From assembly GCA_007121115.1 (NCBI GenBank), contig SKMI01000169.1, positions 1 through 24,256 of the forward strand: a stretch of 24,256 nt of DNA. The letters run 5' to 3'. The notes below the pieces were generated by a model. The model searched no databases. It was given only the letters and a program-made list of their open reading frames with translations, and had not been told where the DNA came from. Source of the DNA: Paracoccaceae bacterium. GTDB lineage: Bacteria; Pseudomonadota; Alphaproteobacteria; Rhodobacterales; Rhodobacteraceae. Below are positions 8,427 to 15,136 of the stretch, piece by piece. The position numbers and the translations under genes were made by a program. Position 1 is the stretch's first letter. Every line of letters starts with the position of its first letter.

Positions 8427-10124
8427 ATGAACGCGAAACACCCTGGCCCCCGCCACAACACCCGCGACATCTACCCCCCCACCGGTCCCGAGATCACCGC
8501 GAAGAGCTGGCTGACCGAGGCGCCCATGCGGATGCTGATTAACAACCTGCACCCGGACGTCGCGGAGAACCCGCACGAGTTGGTGGTCTATGGCGGCATC
8601 GGCCGCGCGGCGCGCACCTGGGACGATTTCGACCGGATCGTCGCGGCGCTCAAGGATCTGGACAACGACCAGACCCTGCTGGTGCAATCGGGCAAACCGG
8701 TGGGCGTGTTCCGCACCCATGCCAATGCGCCGCGCGTGCTGATCGCCAACTCGAACCTGGTGCCGCACTGGGCCACTTGGGACCATTTCAGCGAACTCGA
8801 CCGCAAGGGGCTGGCCATGTATGGCCAGATGACCGCCGGTAGCTGGATCTACATCGGCACGCAGGGAATCGTGCAGGGCACATACGAGACCTTCGCCGAG
8901 GCCGGGCGCCAGCATTACGGCGGCGATCTGCGCGGGCGCTGGATCCTGACGGCGGGCCTTGGCGGCATGGGCGGCGCGCAGCCGCTGGCGGCGGTGATGG
9001 CCGGGGCCTGCTGCCTGGCGGTGGAATGCGACGAGACCCGCGCCGATTTCCGCATCCGCACCCGCTATTGCGACGCGAAAACCCATGACCTGGACGATGC
9101 GCTGGCGATGATCGCCGACTGGACCGCCAAGGGCGAGGCCAAGTCGGTCGCGCTCATCGGCAACGCGGCCGAAGTCTTCCCCGAACTCGCCCGCCGCATG
9201 CAGGACGGCGGCCCCCGCCCCGACATGGTGACCGACCAGACCAGCGCCCATGATCCGGTGCATGGTTACCTGCCCCTCGGCTGGACCGTCGCGGACTGGC
9301 GCGCAAAGCAGGAGAGCGACCCGAAAGCGGTGGAAAAGGCCGCGCGGGCCAGCATGAAAACCCATGTCGCCGCGATGGTCGATTTCTGGAACGCGGGCGT
9401 GCCGACGCTGGATTACGGCAACAACATCCGTCAGGTGGCGCAGGACGAGGGGCTGGAAAACGCCTTCGCCTTCCCCGGCTTCGTGCCCGCCTATATCCGC
9501 CCGCTGTTCTGCCGGGGCGTCGGTCCGTTCCGCTGGTGCGCGCTTTCGGGCGACCCGGAGGATATCTATCGCACCGACGCGCGGATGAAGGCGCTTTTCC
9601 CCGAGAACGACCACCTGCACCGCTGGCTGGACATGGCCCGCGACCGCATCGCCTTTCAGGGCCTGCCCGCGCGGATCATGTGGATCGGGCTGGGCGAGCG
9701 GCACAAGGCGGGGCTGGCGATCAACGAGATGGTGCGGAACGGCGAGCTGAAGGCGCCGGTGGTGATCGGGCGCGACCATCTGGACTCGGGGTCCGTCGCC
9801 TCGCCCAACCGTGAGACCGAAGCGATGCGGGACGGCTCGGACGCGGTGTCGGACTGGCCCTTGCTCAATGCGCTCCTCAACACCGCCAGCGGCGCCACCT
9901 GGGTCAGCCTTCACCATGGCGGCGGCGTCGGCATGGGGTTTTCGCAGCATTCGGGGATGGTGATCGTCTGCGATGGAACCGAGGAGGCCGACCGGCGGCT
10001 GGAACGCGTGCTGTGGAACGACCCGGCCACGGGGGTGATGCGCCACGCCGATGCGGGCTACGACATCGCGCTCGACTGCGCACGTGAACACGGGCTGACC
10101 CTGCCCGCGATCCTGAAGGATTGA
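8427..10124 (+). CDS. hutU: HutU, urocanate hydratase
   Basis: 565-residue NAD+-dependent hydratase converting urocanate to 4-imidazolone-5-propanoate (EC 4.2.1.49). The dinucleotide-binding GLGGMGGAQPL lies at residues 177-187. The hallmark AVECDETRADFRIRTRYCD follows at about 198-216, and the active-site segment PGFVPAYIRPLFCRGVGPFR lies at about 350-369. Length is typical (about 555-565). I chose the ATG at 8427, 1 nt after the hutG stop; the frame is open upstream only as an overprint of hutG. It closes the hutIHGU operon. The convergent neighbour ends 6 nt away, leaving no space for a private terminator. No dedicated hut transporter gene follows. Confidence 0.97.
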   Translation: MNAKHPGPRHNTRDIYPPTGPEITAKSWLTEAPMRMLINNLHPDVAENPHELVVYGGIGRAARTWDDFDRIVAALKDLDNDQTLLVQSGKPVGVFRTHANAPRVLIANSNLVPHWATWDHFSELDRKGLAMYGQMTAGSWIYIGTQGIVQGTYETFAEAGRQHYGGDLRGRWILTAGLGGMGGAQPLAAVMAGACCLAVECDETRADFRIRTRYCDAKTHDLDDALAMIADWTAKGEAKSVALIGNAAEVFPELARRMQDGGPRPDMVTDQTSAHDPVHGYLPLGWTVADWRAKQESDPKAVEKAARASMKTHVAAMVDFWNAGVPTLDYGNNIRQVAQDEGLENAFAFPGFVPAYIRPLFCRGVGPFRWCALSGDPEDIYRTDARMKALFPENDHLHRWLDMARDRIAFQGLPARIMWIGLGERHKAGLAINEMVRNGELKAPVVIGRDHLDSGSVASPNRETEAMRDGSDAVSDWPLLNALLNTASGATWVSLHHGGGVGMGFSQHSGMVIVCDGTEEADRRLERVLWNDPATGVMRHADAGYDIALDCAREHGLTLPAILKD

Positions 10125-10130
10125 GGCGGC

Positions 10131-11261
10131 TCAGGCGCCCTCGGGCCGCCATTGCCCACCCTCATCCAGCAGCGGGTGGCGGGCGATAAGCGCGGCGACG
10201 GCCTGCGCGGCGGCGGCCGCGTCCTCGGGGTAGTAGGCCAGCGGGTCGGGCTGATCGAGCGGCGCGCGCAGGAAGCCCAGTGCGGTGGCATAGGCGCAAA
10301 ACCCGGTGTAGGCCGGGTTGTAGCCGCCTTCCTGCGCGATCAGCAGGCCGTGGGCAGTTGCGTCCGCCACCTCGGCCAGCAGCGCGGCCATGGCGTGAAA
10401 CCCCGCCATGCTGAGCAGTTGCCGCCCGTTGGGATCGAACTGGCTGGCGTCCTGCCCGTTGGCGACGATGATCAGGTTGGGCGCGAAGCGGCGCAGCGCG
10501 GGCAGCACGATCTGGCGGATCAGCGCCACCGTCGCCGCATCGCCGGAGCCGAAGGGCAGTGGCAGGTTGAGGTTGTAGCCCCGCCCCGCGCCGGTGCCGG
10601 TCTCGTCGACCTCGCCGGTCTGGGGGTGGCTGTCGGGCGACCAGGCGCCGTGGTTCATGTGGACCGAGATCGTCAGCACATCGTCGCGCGCGTAGAACCC
10701 GGCCTGGGTGCCGTTGCCGTGGTGCACGTCCCAATCCACCACGGCGACCCGTGCGCAACCGGCATCGCGGGCGTGTTCTGCCGCCATGGCGACGCCGTTC
10801 AGGAAGCAATACCCGTCGGCCACGTCGCGCGCCGCATGGTGCCCCGGCGGGCGGACCAGCGCGTAGGCCAGGCGCGTCTGCCCGGACAGGATCGCCTCCA
10901 GCGCGGCCATCACCGTGCCCGCCCCGGCGCGCACCGCCCGCATGCCGCCTGCGGGCAGGCAGGTGGTGTCGGTGAGCCAGCGGCCCGTGGCATCCGCGTC
11001 TTCCAGCATGCGCAGATATTCGGGGGTGTGAAAGCGCGTGATCTCGGCATCGGTGGCGGGGCGCCCTTCATGCCAGCGAAAGCGGTGGGCGGAGGGTGCG
11101 CGCTCCAGCACCGCCCGGATGTTGGCGATCCGCTCAGGGCCCTCGGCGAAGGGCATCTGATGGGCCAGAAGGGGCGAGGCGGGTTTCTCGAACAGCCCGT
11201 CGGGCACGCGCATGCTCAGCACGTCGGGGTGGAAAAACACGTCCAGCATGGGGTCGGTCAC
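10131..11261 (-). CDS. HDAC-superfamily amidohydrolase (class II histone deacetylase-like)
   Basis: 376-residue arginase/deacetylase-fold zinc hydrolase. The whole catalytic set is visible: RPPGHHA with the His pair, VAVVDWDVHHGNGTQ (zinc Asp and His), GQDASQFDPNG (second zinc Asp) and QEGGYNP (transition-state Tyr). Bacterial members deacetylate small acetylated amines such as acetylpolyamines rather than histones, so substrate is open. I chose the GTG at 11261 because GGAGG lies 5 nt upstream; an ATG four codons later is the alternative. It starts 14 nt after the stop of the M24 gene, so the two form an operon. A sequential role is plausible: ring or amide opening by the M24 protein, then deacetylation here. 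It converges with hutU. Confidence 0.88.
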   Translation of the reverse strand: MTDPMLDVFFHPDVLSMRVPDGLFEKPASPLLAHQMPFAEGPERIANIRAVLERAPSAHRFRWHEGRPATDAEITRFHTPEYLRMLEDADATGRWLTDTTCLPAGGMRAVRAGAGTVMAALEAILSGQTRLAYALVRPPGHHAARDVADGYCFLNGVAMAAEHARDAGCARVAVVDWDVHHGNGTQAGFYARDDVLTISVHMNHGAWSPDSHPQTGEVDETGTGAGRGYNLNLPLPFGSGDAATVALIRQIVLPALRRFAPNLIIVANGQDASQFDPNGRQLLSMAGFHAMAALLAEVADATAHGLLIAQEGGYNPAYTGFCAYATALGFLRAPLDQPDPLAYYPEDAAAAAQAVAALIARHPLLDEGGQWRPEGA

Positions 11262-11275
11262 GGGCGCCTCCGGGC

Positions 11276-12484
11276 TCACACCGCCACCAGCCCGCGCGGC
11301 AGGATCGACAGCACCTCGATCCCGCTCTCGGTCACCAGCAGCGTCTCGATATAGGCCGCGCCGGTGCCGCCGGCCCAGCCTTCGGTATCGTCGAACTGGC
11401 CCTCGAAGTTGAACACCATCCCCGGTTCCAGCACGCAATCGGGCGAGCCGTAGCGCGGGCCGACCCAGATCTCGCCCACCCAGTCCGGCGGCAGGGCGAT
11501 GCCCAGCGCGTAGCCGCTGACCACCCAGACCTTGTCGCGCAACCCCTGCGCATCGGTCCAGTCATCGGCAATGCGCTTGACGTCGGAAAATCGCATGCCG
11601 GGGCCGAAGCCTTCGGTGATCCGGTCGATGGTGGCGGCGGCCTTGTCCATCAGGTCATGCCAGCGCAGGTCCACATTGCCCACGGCAAAGGTCCGGTTGA
11701 GGTTGACGTGATAGCGGTGGAGCGAGGCGCAGAAGTCGATGAACACCAGTTCGTCCTGGCCGATGGGGCGGGCTTGGGCCGGGCTGTGGTGGGTGCCCGC
11801 GCGGGGACCTGCGCCGATCATGCAGCGGATCGCCGGATCGCCGCCGCCTTCGGCCATCATCGCGGCCATGATGATGCCCTGCAACTCGGTCTCCAGAAGC
11901 CCCGGCCGCAGCGCCTCGCGCGCGCGGGTCATGGCAATGTCGGCGATCCTTGCGGCGTCTCGGATACAGGCGACCTCGGCCGGGGATTTGATCAGCCGGA
12001 TCAGCTCGATCAGCCCCGAGGCATCGGCGGTGGCGAGCCCGACCCCTTCGAGTGCGGCGCGCAGGGTCTCGATGGTCCGCCCGTGGGGCGCATAGCCCCA
12101 GGGCTGCACGCCGATCCGTGCGCCTGCCGCCAGCGCCTCCCGCGCTGCCTTGGCGATGATCCCGGCGTTGCCGTGCGGCACAGTGGCATTCAGCCAGACC
12201 ACCCCGTCCAGCCCCGGGGTCAGTTCCACCATGGTCCGGTGCATGGGCGTGTCGAAGAACACCAGCCGCGCGTCTTCGGCCGTGAGCAGACAGCCGGTCA
12301 GGCAGCGCAGGTGATACCAGATCATGTCATAGCCGGTCAGATAGCAGATGTCCGCCGGGTTGGTGACGACCATGGCGTCCAGCCCCTGCGCGGCCATGGC
12401 CTTGGCCACCTTCGCGCGGCGGGTGGCGTATTCCTCGGGCGGGAAGGGCTGCGGCCAGTCGGCGTGGGCGGGGGTGCGGGGCAT
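11276..12484 (-). CDS. M24-family (creatinase / aminopeptidase P fold) hydrolase
   Basis: 402-residue two-domain protein. The N-terminal creatinase-like domain (about 15-160) includes DAMVVTNPADICYLTGYD. The pita-bread M24 domain follows from about 165. Of the five canonical metal ligands, Asp250, Glu361 and Glu380 are present, but the second Asp is Asn261 (HVNLNRTF) and the His of the GHG motif is Tyr325 (SGYALG). A His pair at 232-233 (GTHHS) lies where creatinase has its catalytic His. It may therefore act metal-free, like creatinase, rather than as a peptidase. Ectoine hydrolase (DoeA/EutD) and creatinase are the closest known roles; neither is proven. The ATG at 12484 has AAAGG about 7 nt upstream. 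First gene of an operon with the HDAC-like gene. Confidence 0.88.
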   Translation of the reverse strand: MPRTPAHADWPQPFPPEEYATRRAKVAKAMAAQGLDAMVVTNPADICYLTGYDMIWYHLRCLTGCLLTAEDARLVFFDTPMHRTMVELTPGLDGVVWLNATVPHGNAGIIAKAAREALAAGARIGVQPWGYAPHGRTIETLRAALEGVGLATADASGLIELIRLIKSPAEVACIRDAARIADIAMTRAREALRPGLLETELQGIIMAAMMAEGGGDPAIRCMIGAGPRAGTHHSPAQARPIGQDELVFIDFCASLHRYHVNLNRTFAVGNVDLRWHDLMDKAAATIDRITEGFGPGMRFSDVKRIADDWTDAQGLRDKVWVVSGYALGIALPPDWVGEIWVGPRYGSPDCVLEPGMVFNFEGQFDDTEGWAGGTGAAYIETLLVTESGIEVLSILPRGLVAV

Positions 12485-12634
12485 CGTGGGGCCTTTGCGG
12501 TAGAGCGGTTCGGCGCAGCGTAGCGCCGTGCCAGGCGATTGCCCAGAGCGGTTTTGCCTGACAATGTCCGGTGGACGCCCGCCCCGGCGCGCGCGATAGT
12601 GACCCGCCGCAATCGACGCCGGAGGCCCCTTCGC

Positions 12635-13663
12635 ATGTTCCTGAAAAACGCCTGGTATGTCGCCGCCCTCGACCACGAGATCACCCGCGCCCTGACTCCG
12701 GTGCAGGTGCTGGATGAGGCGATCGTGCTCTACCGTACCTCGGCCGGAACGGTGGCGGCGCTCGAGGATGCCTGCCCGCACCGCAAGCTGCCGCTCTCCA
12801 TGGGGCGGCTGAAGGGCGATCAGGTCGAATGCGGCTATCACGGGCTGACCTTCGACGCCGCGGGCACCTGCACCCGCGTGCCGGGCGCCGAGCGCATCCC
12901 CCACCGTGCCTGCGTGCGCGCTTACCCGGTGGCCGAGCGTTACGGGCTGGTCTGGGTCTGGATGGGTGAGCCCTCCCGCGCCGACCCGGCCCTGATCTTC
13001 GACGTTCCCGAATGGGGCGACCCGGCGTGGGGCGTGAACCGGGGCGATGCGATGACGCTCGCGTGCAACTACCTTTACATGACCGACAACCTGCTGGACC
13101 CCAGCCACGTGGCCTGGGTGCATCAGGGCAGTTTCGGCGGCGCGGGCACGGACGAGGAACCGCTCAACACCGATGTGCACGCGCAGGGCGTGACGGTCTG
13201 GCGCTGGCTGATGGATACCCCGCCTGCGCCCTTCTACGCGCCGTTCCTGAGCTTCGACGGCAACTGCGACCGCAAGCAGCATTACGAGGTGCACTGGCCC
13301 TGCCACGCCGTCATCAAGGCGATCTTCACCCCCGCAGGCACCGGCGGCGAGGGGCAACCCCTGCCCACGGAGGCCTTCGTCATGAACAGCTACAACTTCA
13401 TGACCCCGGTCAGCGCCACCGAAACCCGCTACTACTGGTTCCAGATGCGCAACTTCGCCCCGGATGACGCCGAGGTATCGGAGCGCTTCGCCAAATCCGT
13501 GCGCGGCGCGTTCGAGGAAGATCGCGTCATCCTCAACGCGGTGCAGAAGGGGATGGACGACATGCGCACGCCAAACCTCGATCTGGCCATCGACCTGGGC
13601 CCGCTGCGCTTCCGCCAGCGGCTGCGCAAGATGGTCGAGGCCGAGGCGGAGACGCCGGGCTGA
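12635..13663 (+). CDS. VanA-like Rieske [2Fe-2S] aromatic-ring/O-demethylating oxygenase
   Basis: 342-residue oxygenase subunit. The Rieske site is C47-x-H49 (ACPHRKLPL) and C66-x2-H69 (ECGYHGLTF). The mononuclear iron site includes Asp155, His158 and His163 in DNLLDPSHVAWVH, with an Asp of the triad likely in the later FEEDRVILN. The start MFLKNAWYVAA and the length are typical of the vanillate O-demethylase/toluenesulfonate methyl-monooxygenase group. GGAGG ends 9 nt before the ATG at 12635. It is divergent from the M24 gene across 150 bp. No ferredoxin or reductase partner is nearby, so electrons must come from elsewhere. The substrate is unknown; the neighbours suggest a nitrogenous compound rather than a lignin monomer, but that is inference. 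Confidence 0.9.
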   Translation: MFLKNAWYVAALDHEITRALTPVQVLDEAIVLYRTSAGTVAALEDACPHRKLPLSMGRLKGDQVECGYHGLTFDAAGTCTRVPGAERIPHRACVRAYPVAERYGLVWVWMGEPSRADPALIFDVPEWGDPAWGVNRGDAMTLACNYLYMTDNLLDPSHVAWVHQGSFGGAGTDEEPLNTDVHAQGVTVWRWLMDTPPAPFYAPFLSFDGNCDRKQHYEVHWPCHAVIKAIFTPAGTGGEGQPLPTEAFVMNSYNFMTPVSATETRYYWFQMRNFAPDDAEVSERFAKSVRGAFEEDRVILNAVQKGMDDMRTPNLDLAIDLGPLRFRQRLRKMVEAEAETPG

Positions 13664-13694
13664 CCTGCAGCGCCCGGGGCGTGGCCTGGCGCGC

Positions 13695-13952
13695 TTATCC
13701 GCCGCCCCGACACGCCCGCGCCTGATCGCGCAGCACGGCGTAATCGGCGAGCCAACCCGGAAGCCGCGCGTTCGCGGGCAGCGCGGCCAGTTCGTCGGCC
13801 ACCCGCACCTGCTCGGCGGGGCTGTAGTCCACCACCGGCGGGCAGGCACCGGGCGCGGGGTCAGAACCGGCCATCGCGCAGGCGCTCAACAACAGCGTCG
13901 GGGCTGCGCGGGCGACGCGCGGCGGCGTCCAGCATCTGACGGTGGATGGCAT
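13695..13952 (-). CDS. Rz1-like outer-membrane spanin lipoprotein (overlapping gene)
   Basis: 85-residue frame whose first 92 nt lie inside the Rz-like gene in another frame. Residues 1-24 form a basic then hydrophobic signal (APTLLLSAC) ending in the lipobox Leu22-Ser23-Ala24-Cys25. The predicted mature lipoprotein is 61 residues with an early Pro-rich stretch (GSDPAPGACPPVVDYSP). I chose the ATG at 13952, with GGAG 7 nt upstream. Rz1 proteins sit in the outer membrane and pair with Rz to fuse the envelope membranes in the last step of phage lysis. Overlap with an Rz-like gene beside an endolysin makes the call plausible despite no sequence-level homolog that I can name. It ends 31 nt from the convergent Rieske gene. 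Confidence 0.65.
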   Translation of the reverse strand: MPSTVRCWTPPRVARAAPTLLLSACAMAGSDPAPGACPPVVDYSPAEQVRVADELAALPANARLPGWLADYAVLRDQARACRGGG

Positions 13953-14130
13953 CGTTGCGCTCCAGGGTTTCGAGCCGCTCGGCGGCGCGGCCCGCGCGCT
14001 CGCCCCCACGGCGCAGGTTGAGAAGAAAGAGGCCGATGCCGACCGCAACCAGCGCCCAGGCCGCGACCCGGCGCGCCCATGGGTGCGTCATCAGCCGGGC
14101 GAAAACCCCGGGCAGCAGGCGCAGCCCCAT
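13861..14130 (-). CDS. Rz-like inner-membrane spanin (small TM plus coiled-coil protein)
   Basis: 89-residue protein with one membrane span at about residues 22-39 (VAAWALVAVGIGLFLLNL). A basic, coiled-coil-prone segment follows (RAGRAAERLETLERNDAIHRQ), and the tail is AVVERLRDGRF. This is the layout of phage i-spanins: N-terminal anchor and periplasmic helix. The ATG overlaps the endolysin stop by 1 base (TGATG), giving translational coupling. The Rz1-like frame begins inside this gene. No enzymatic motif is present. Function is assigned from topology and context; it could alternatively be an unrelated small membrane protein. Confidence 0.65.
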   Translation of the reverse strand: MGLRLLPGVFARLMTHPWARRVAAWALVAVGIGLFLLNLRRGGERAGRAAERLETLERNDAIHRQMLDAAARRPRSPDAVVERLRDGRF

Positions 14131-14810
14131 CAGCGCAGCCCGTTGCGCCAGTCATCCACCCGCGCCCAGACCGCCAGCGCAATCCCGCCCAGCGCCAGCG
14201 CGATGAACAGCCAGCGCAGCGTGTCCAGATACGGCAGCAGCGGCAGCACCGCCTCCTGCGCCTCGGCCAGCACCTCCTGCGCGACCTCGATCCCGGCGGC
14301 GCCGACCGTGGCCGCCCCCGCCGCGCCCGTGCCCTTCAGCGTGCGGCTGTCGGCGAGCTTCTCGCGCGCGGTTGGGGTCTCGGGCGCGAAGGGCACGGGG
14401 CGGCCCGGGAATCGGTCGCCCCACTGCCGCGCGGGGCCAAGGTCGATGTGGATGAACCCTGAACGCGGATAGAAGCCGAAGCCGAGGAAACCCACCTCGC
14501 GGGCTGCAGCCTCGAACGCCGCCGGGTCGTGGTTCGACATGGCGATGTCGAACGCAGTCGCATCCATGTGTTTCGAACCCGGCGCGCCGCCCACGTTGCG
14601 GTTGTGCTGCGGCGAGCGATAGGCGGAGCGCACGATCAGCGGCTTGCCCAGCCGGTCGCGGAGCGCCTGCAGCTTGTCCAGCGCCTCCATGTGCAGCTTC
14701 AACTGGCCGGTCCCCCGGCAGGCGATTTCGGCGGGCGAGAAATTGGGCCAGCGCCAGAGCCCCTCGGGCACGTCGTCGAAATGGCCGAAGCTGCGGACCG
14801 GATCGGGCAT
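14130..14810 (-). CDS. M15-family peptidase, endolysin-like, with C-terminal membrane anchor
   Basis: 226-residue protein. The catalytic domain (about 15-135) is peptidase M15A-like: HMDATAFDI supplies zinc ligands His81 and Asp88, and GFIHIDLG supplies His121. RSAYRSPQHNRNVGGAPGSKH is a typical approach to the site. Such enzymes cut peptidoglycan stem peptides and serve as phage endolysins. A low-complexity linker (TGAAGAATVGAAG) leads to a single membrane span at about 199-216 (RWLFIALALGGIALAVWA) and a short charged end. The anchor is unusual for a cytoplasmic endolysin. I chose the ATG at 14810, with AGGAGA 6 nt upstream. It is coupled to the Rz-like gene. A bacterial cell-wall remodelling role is possible, but the spanin-like genes favour lysis. 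Confidence 0.85.
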   Translation of the reverse strand: MPDPVRSFGHFDDVPEGLWRWPNFSPAEIACRGTGQLKLHMEALDKLQALRDRLGKPLIVRSAYRSPQHNRNVGGAPGSKHMDATAFDIAMSNHDPAAFEAAAREVGFLGFGFYPRSGFIHIDLGPARQWGDRFPGRPVPFAPETPTAREKLADSRTLKGTGAAGAATVGAAGIEVAQEVLAEAQEAVLPLLPYLDTLRWLFIALALGGIALAVWARVDDWRNGLR

Positions 14811-14824
14811 GGCGGGTCTCCTGC

Positions 14825-14858
14825 GGGGCGGCGCGCCCCTTGTCGGGACCGCCGCCCC
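14825..14858 (-). promoter_or_regulatory. Hairpin in the 5' leader of the endolysin gene
   Basis: GGGGCGGC (14825-14832) and GCCGCCCC (14851-14858) can form a perfect 8-bp GC stem with an 18-nt loop. On the minus strand the stem ends 2 nt before the AGGAGA ribosome site of the endolysin gene. A structure so close to the ribosome site could limit translation of a toxic product. The pairing is direct; regulation is inference, and the GC-rich background makes chance pairing possible. Confidence 0.35.
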
Positions 14859-15034
14859 ATGCGTTGCAAGGCTGCGTTCGGCAGGGATCATGCCCGCGCG
14901 GGCTTGCCACACGGTGAGGGCAGCGCGCGCCGGGGGGCGGCAACACCGGGGCGCCGCCGCGCCCCGCGCGATGGGTCACTCTGGAACGCCAGCCTGCTCA
15001 TCCCGCCTGCGCGTCAGCACAGGCAGCGCCGCCG

Positions 15035-15082
15035 AAGCGCCCCGAAAACAGTATTGGGGGGAGGGCGGGCGGGGCGCTTTTT
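15035..15082 (+). terminator. Weak terminator-like inverted repeat
   Basis: AAGCGCCCC (15035-15043) pairs with GGGGCGCTT (15071-15079), followed by a run of five T ending at 15082 on the plus strand. The 27-nt loop is long. The flanking genes are both on the minus strand, where the T-run is missing, so it does not suit patatin termination well. It may stop antisense transcription or be fortuitous. Confidence 0.3.
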
Positions 15083-15136
15083 CAACACGCCTCAGACCTT
15101 CGCGCCCAGTGGGTCCGTAAACACCCCATCACAGTC

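Larger units (their letters stand above)
14811..15136. other. 326-bp gene-free stretch between endolysin and patatin genes
   Basis: I see no convincing gene on either strand. It holds the endolysin ribosome site and leader hairpin (14825-14858) at its left, the CCCGCGCGGG palindrome in the middle, and a long inverted repeat (15035-15079) at its right. A promoter for the lysis genes should lie here, but no clear sigma-70 hexamer pair stands out. Confidence 0.6.

Noticed and set aside
10125..10145. Terminator between convergent hutU and HDAC-like genes
   Set aside because: Only 6 nt separate the genes. GGCGG/CCGCC pairings exist but lie in coding sequence and lack T-runs.
12485..13849. Upstream extension of the M24 frame across the Rieske gene, giving an 857-residue protein
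   Set aside because: The extra residues are antisense to the Rieske oxygenase. The ATG at 12484 with a ribosome site starts a normal-length M24 protein.
13695..14810. Part of an integrated prophage
   Set aside because: Flanking genes are ordinary metabolic genes. No integrase, structural or replication gene and no attachment-site duplication was seen within the window.
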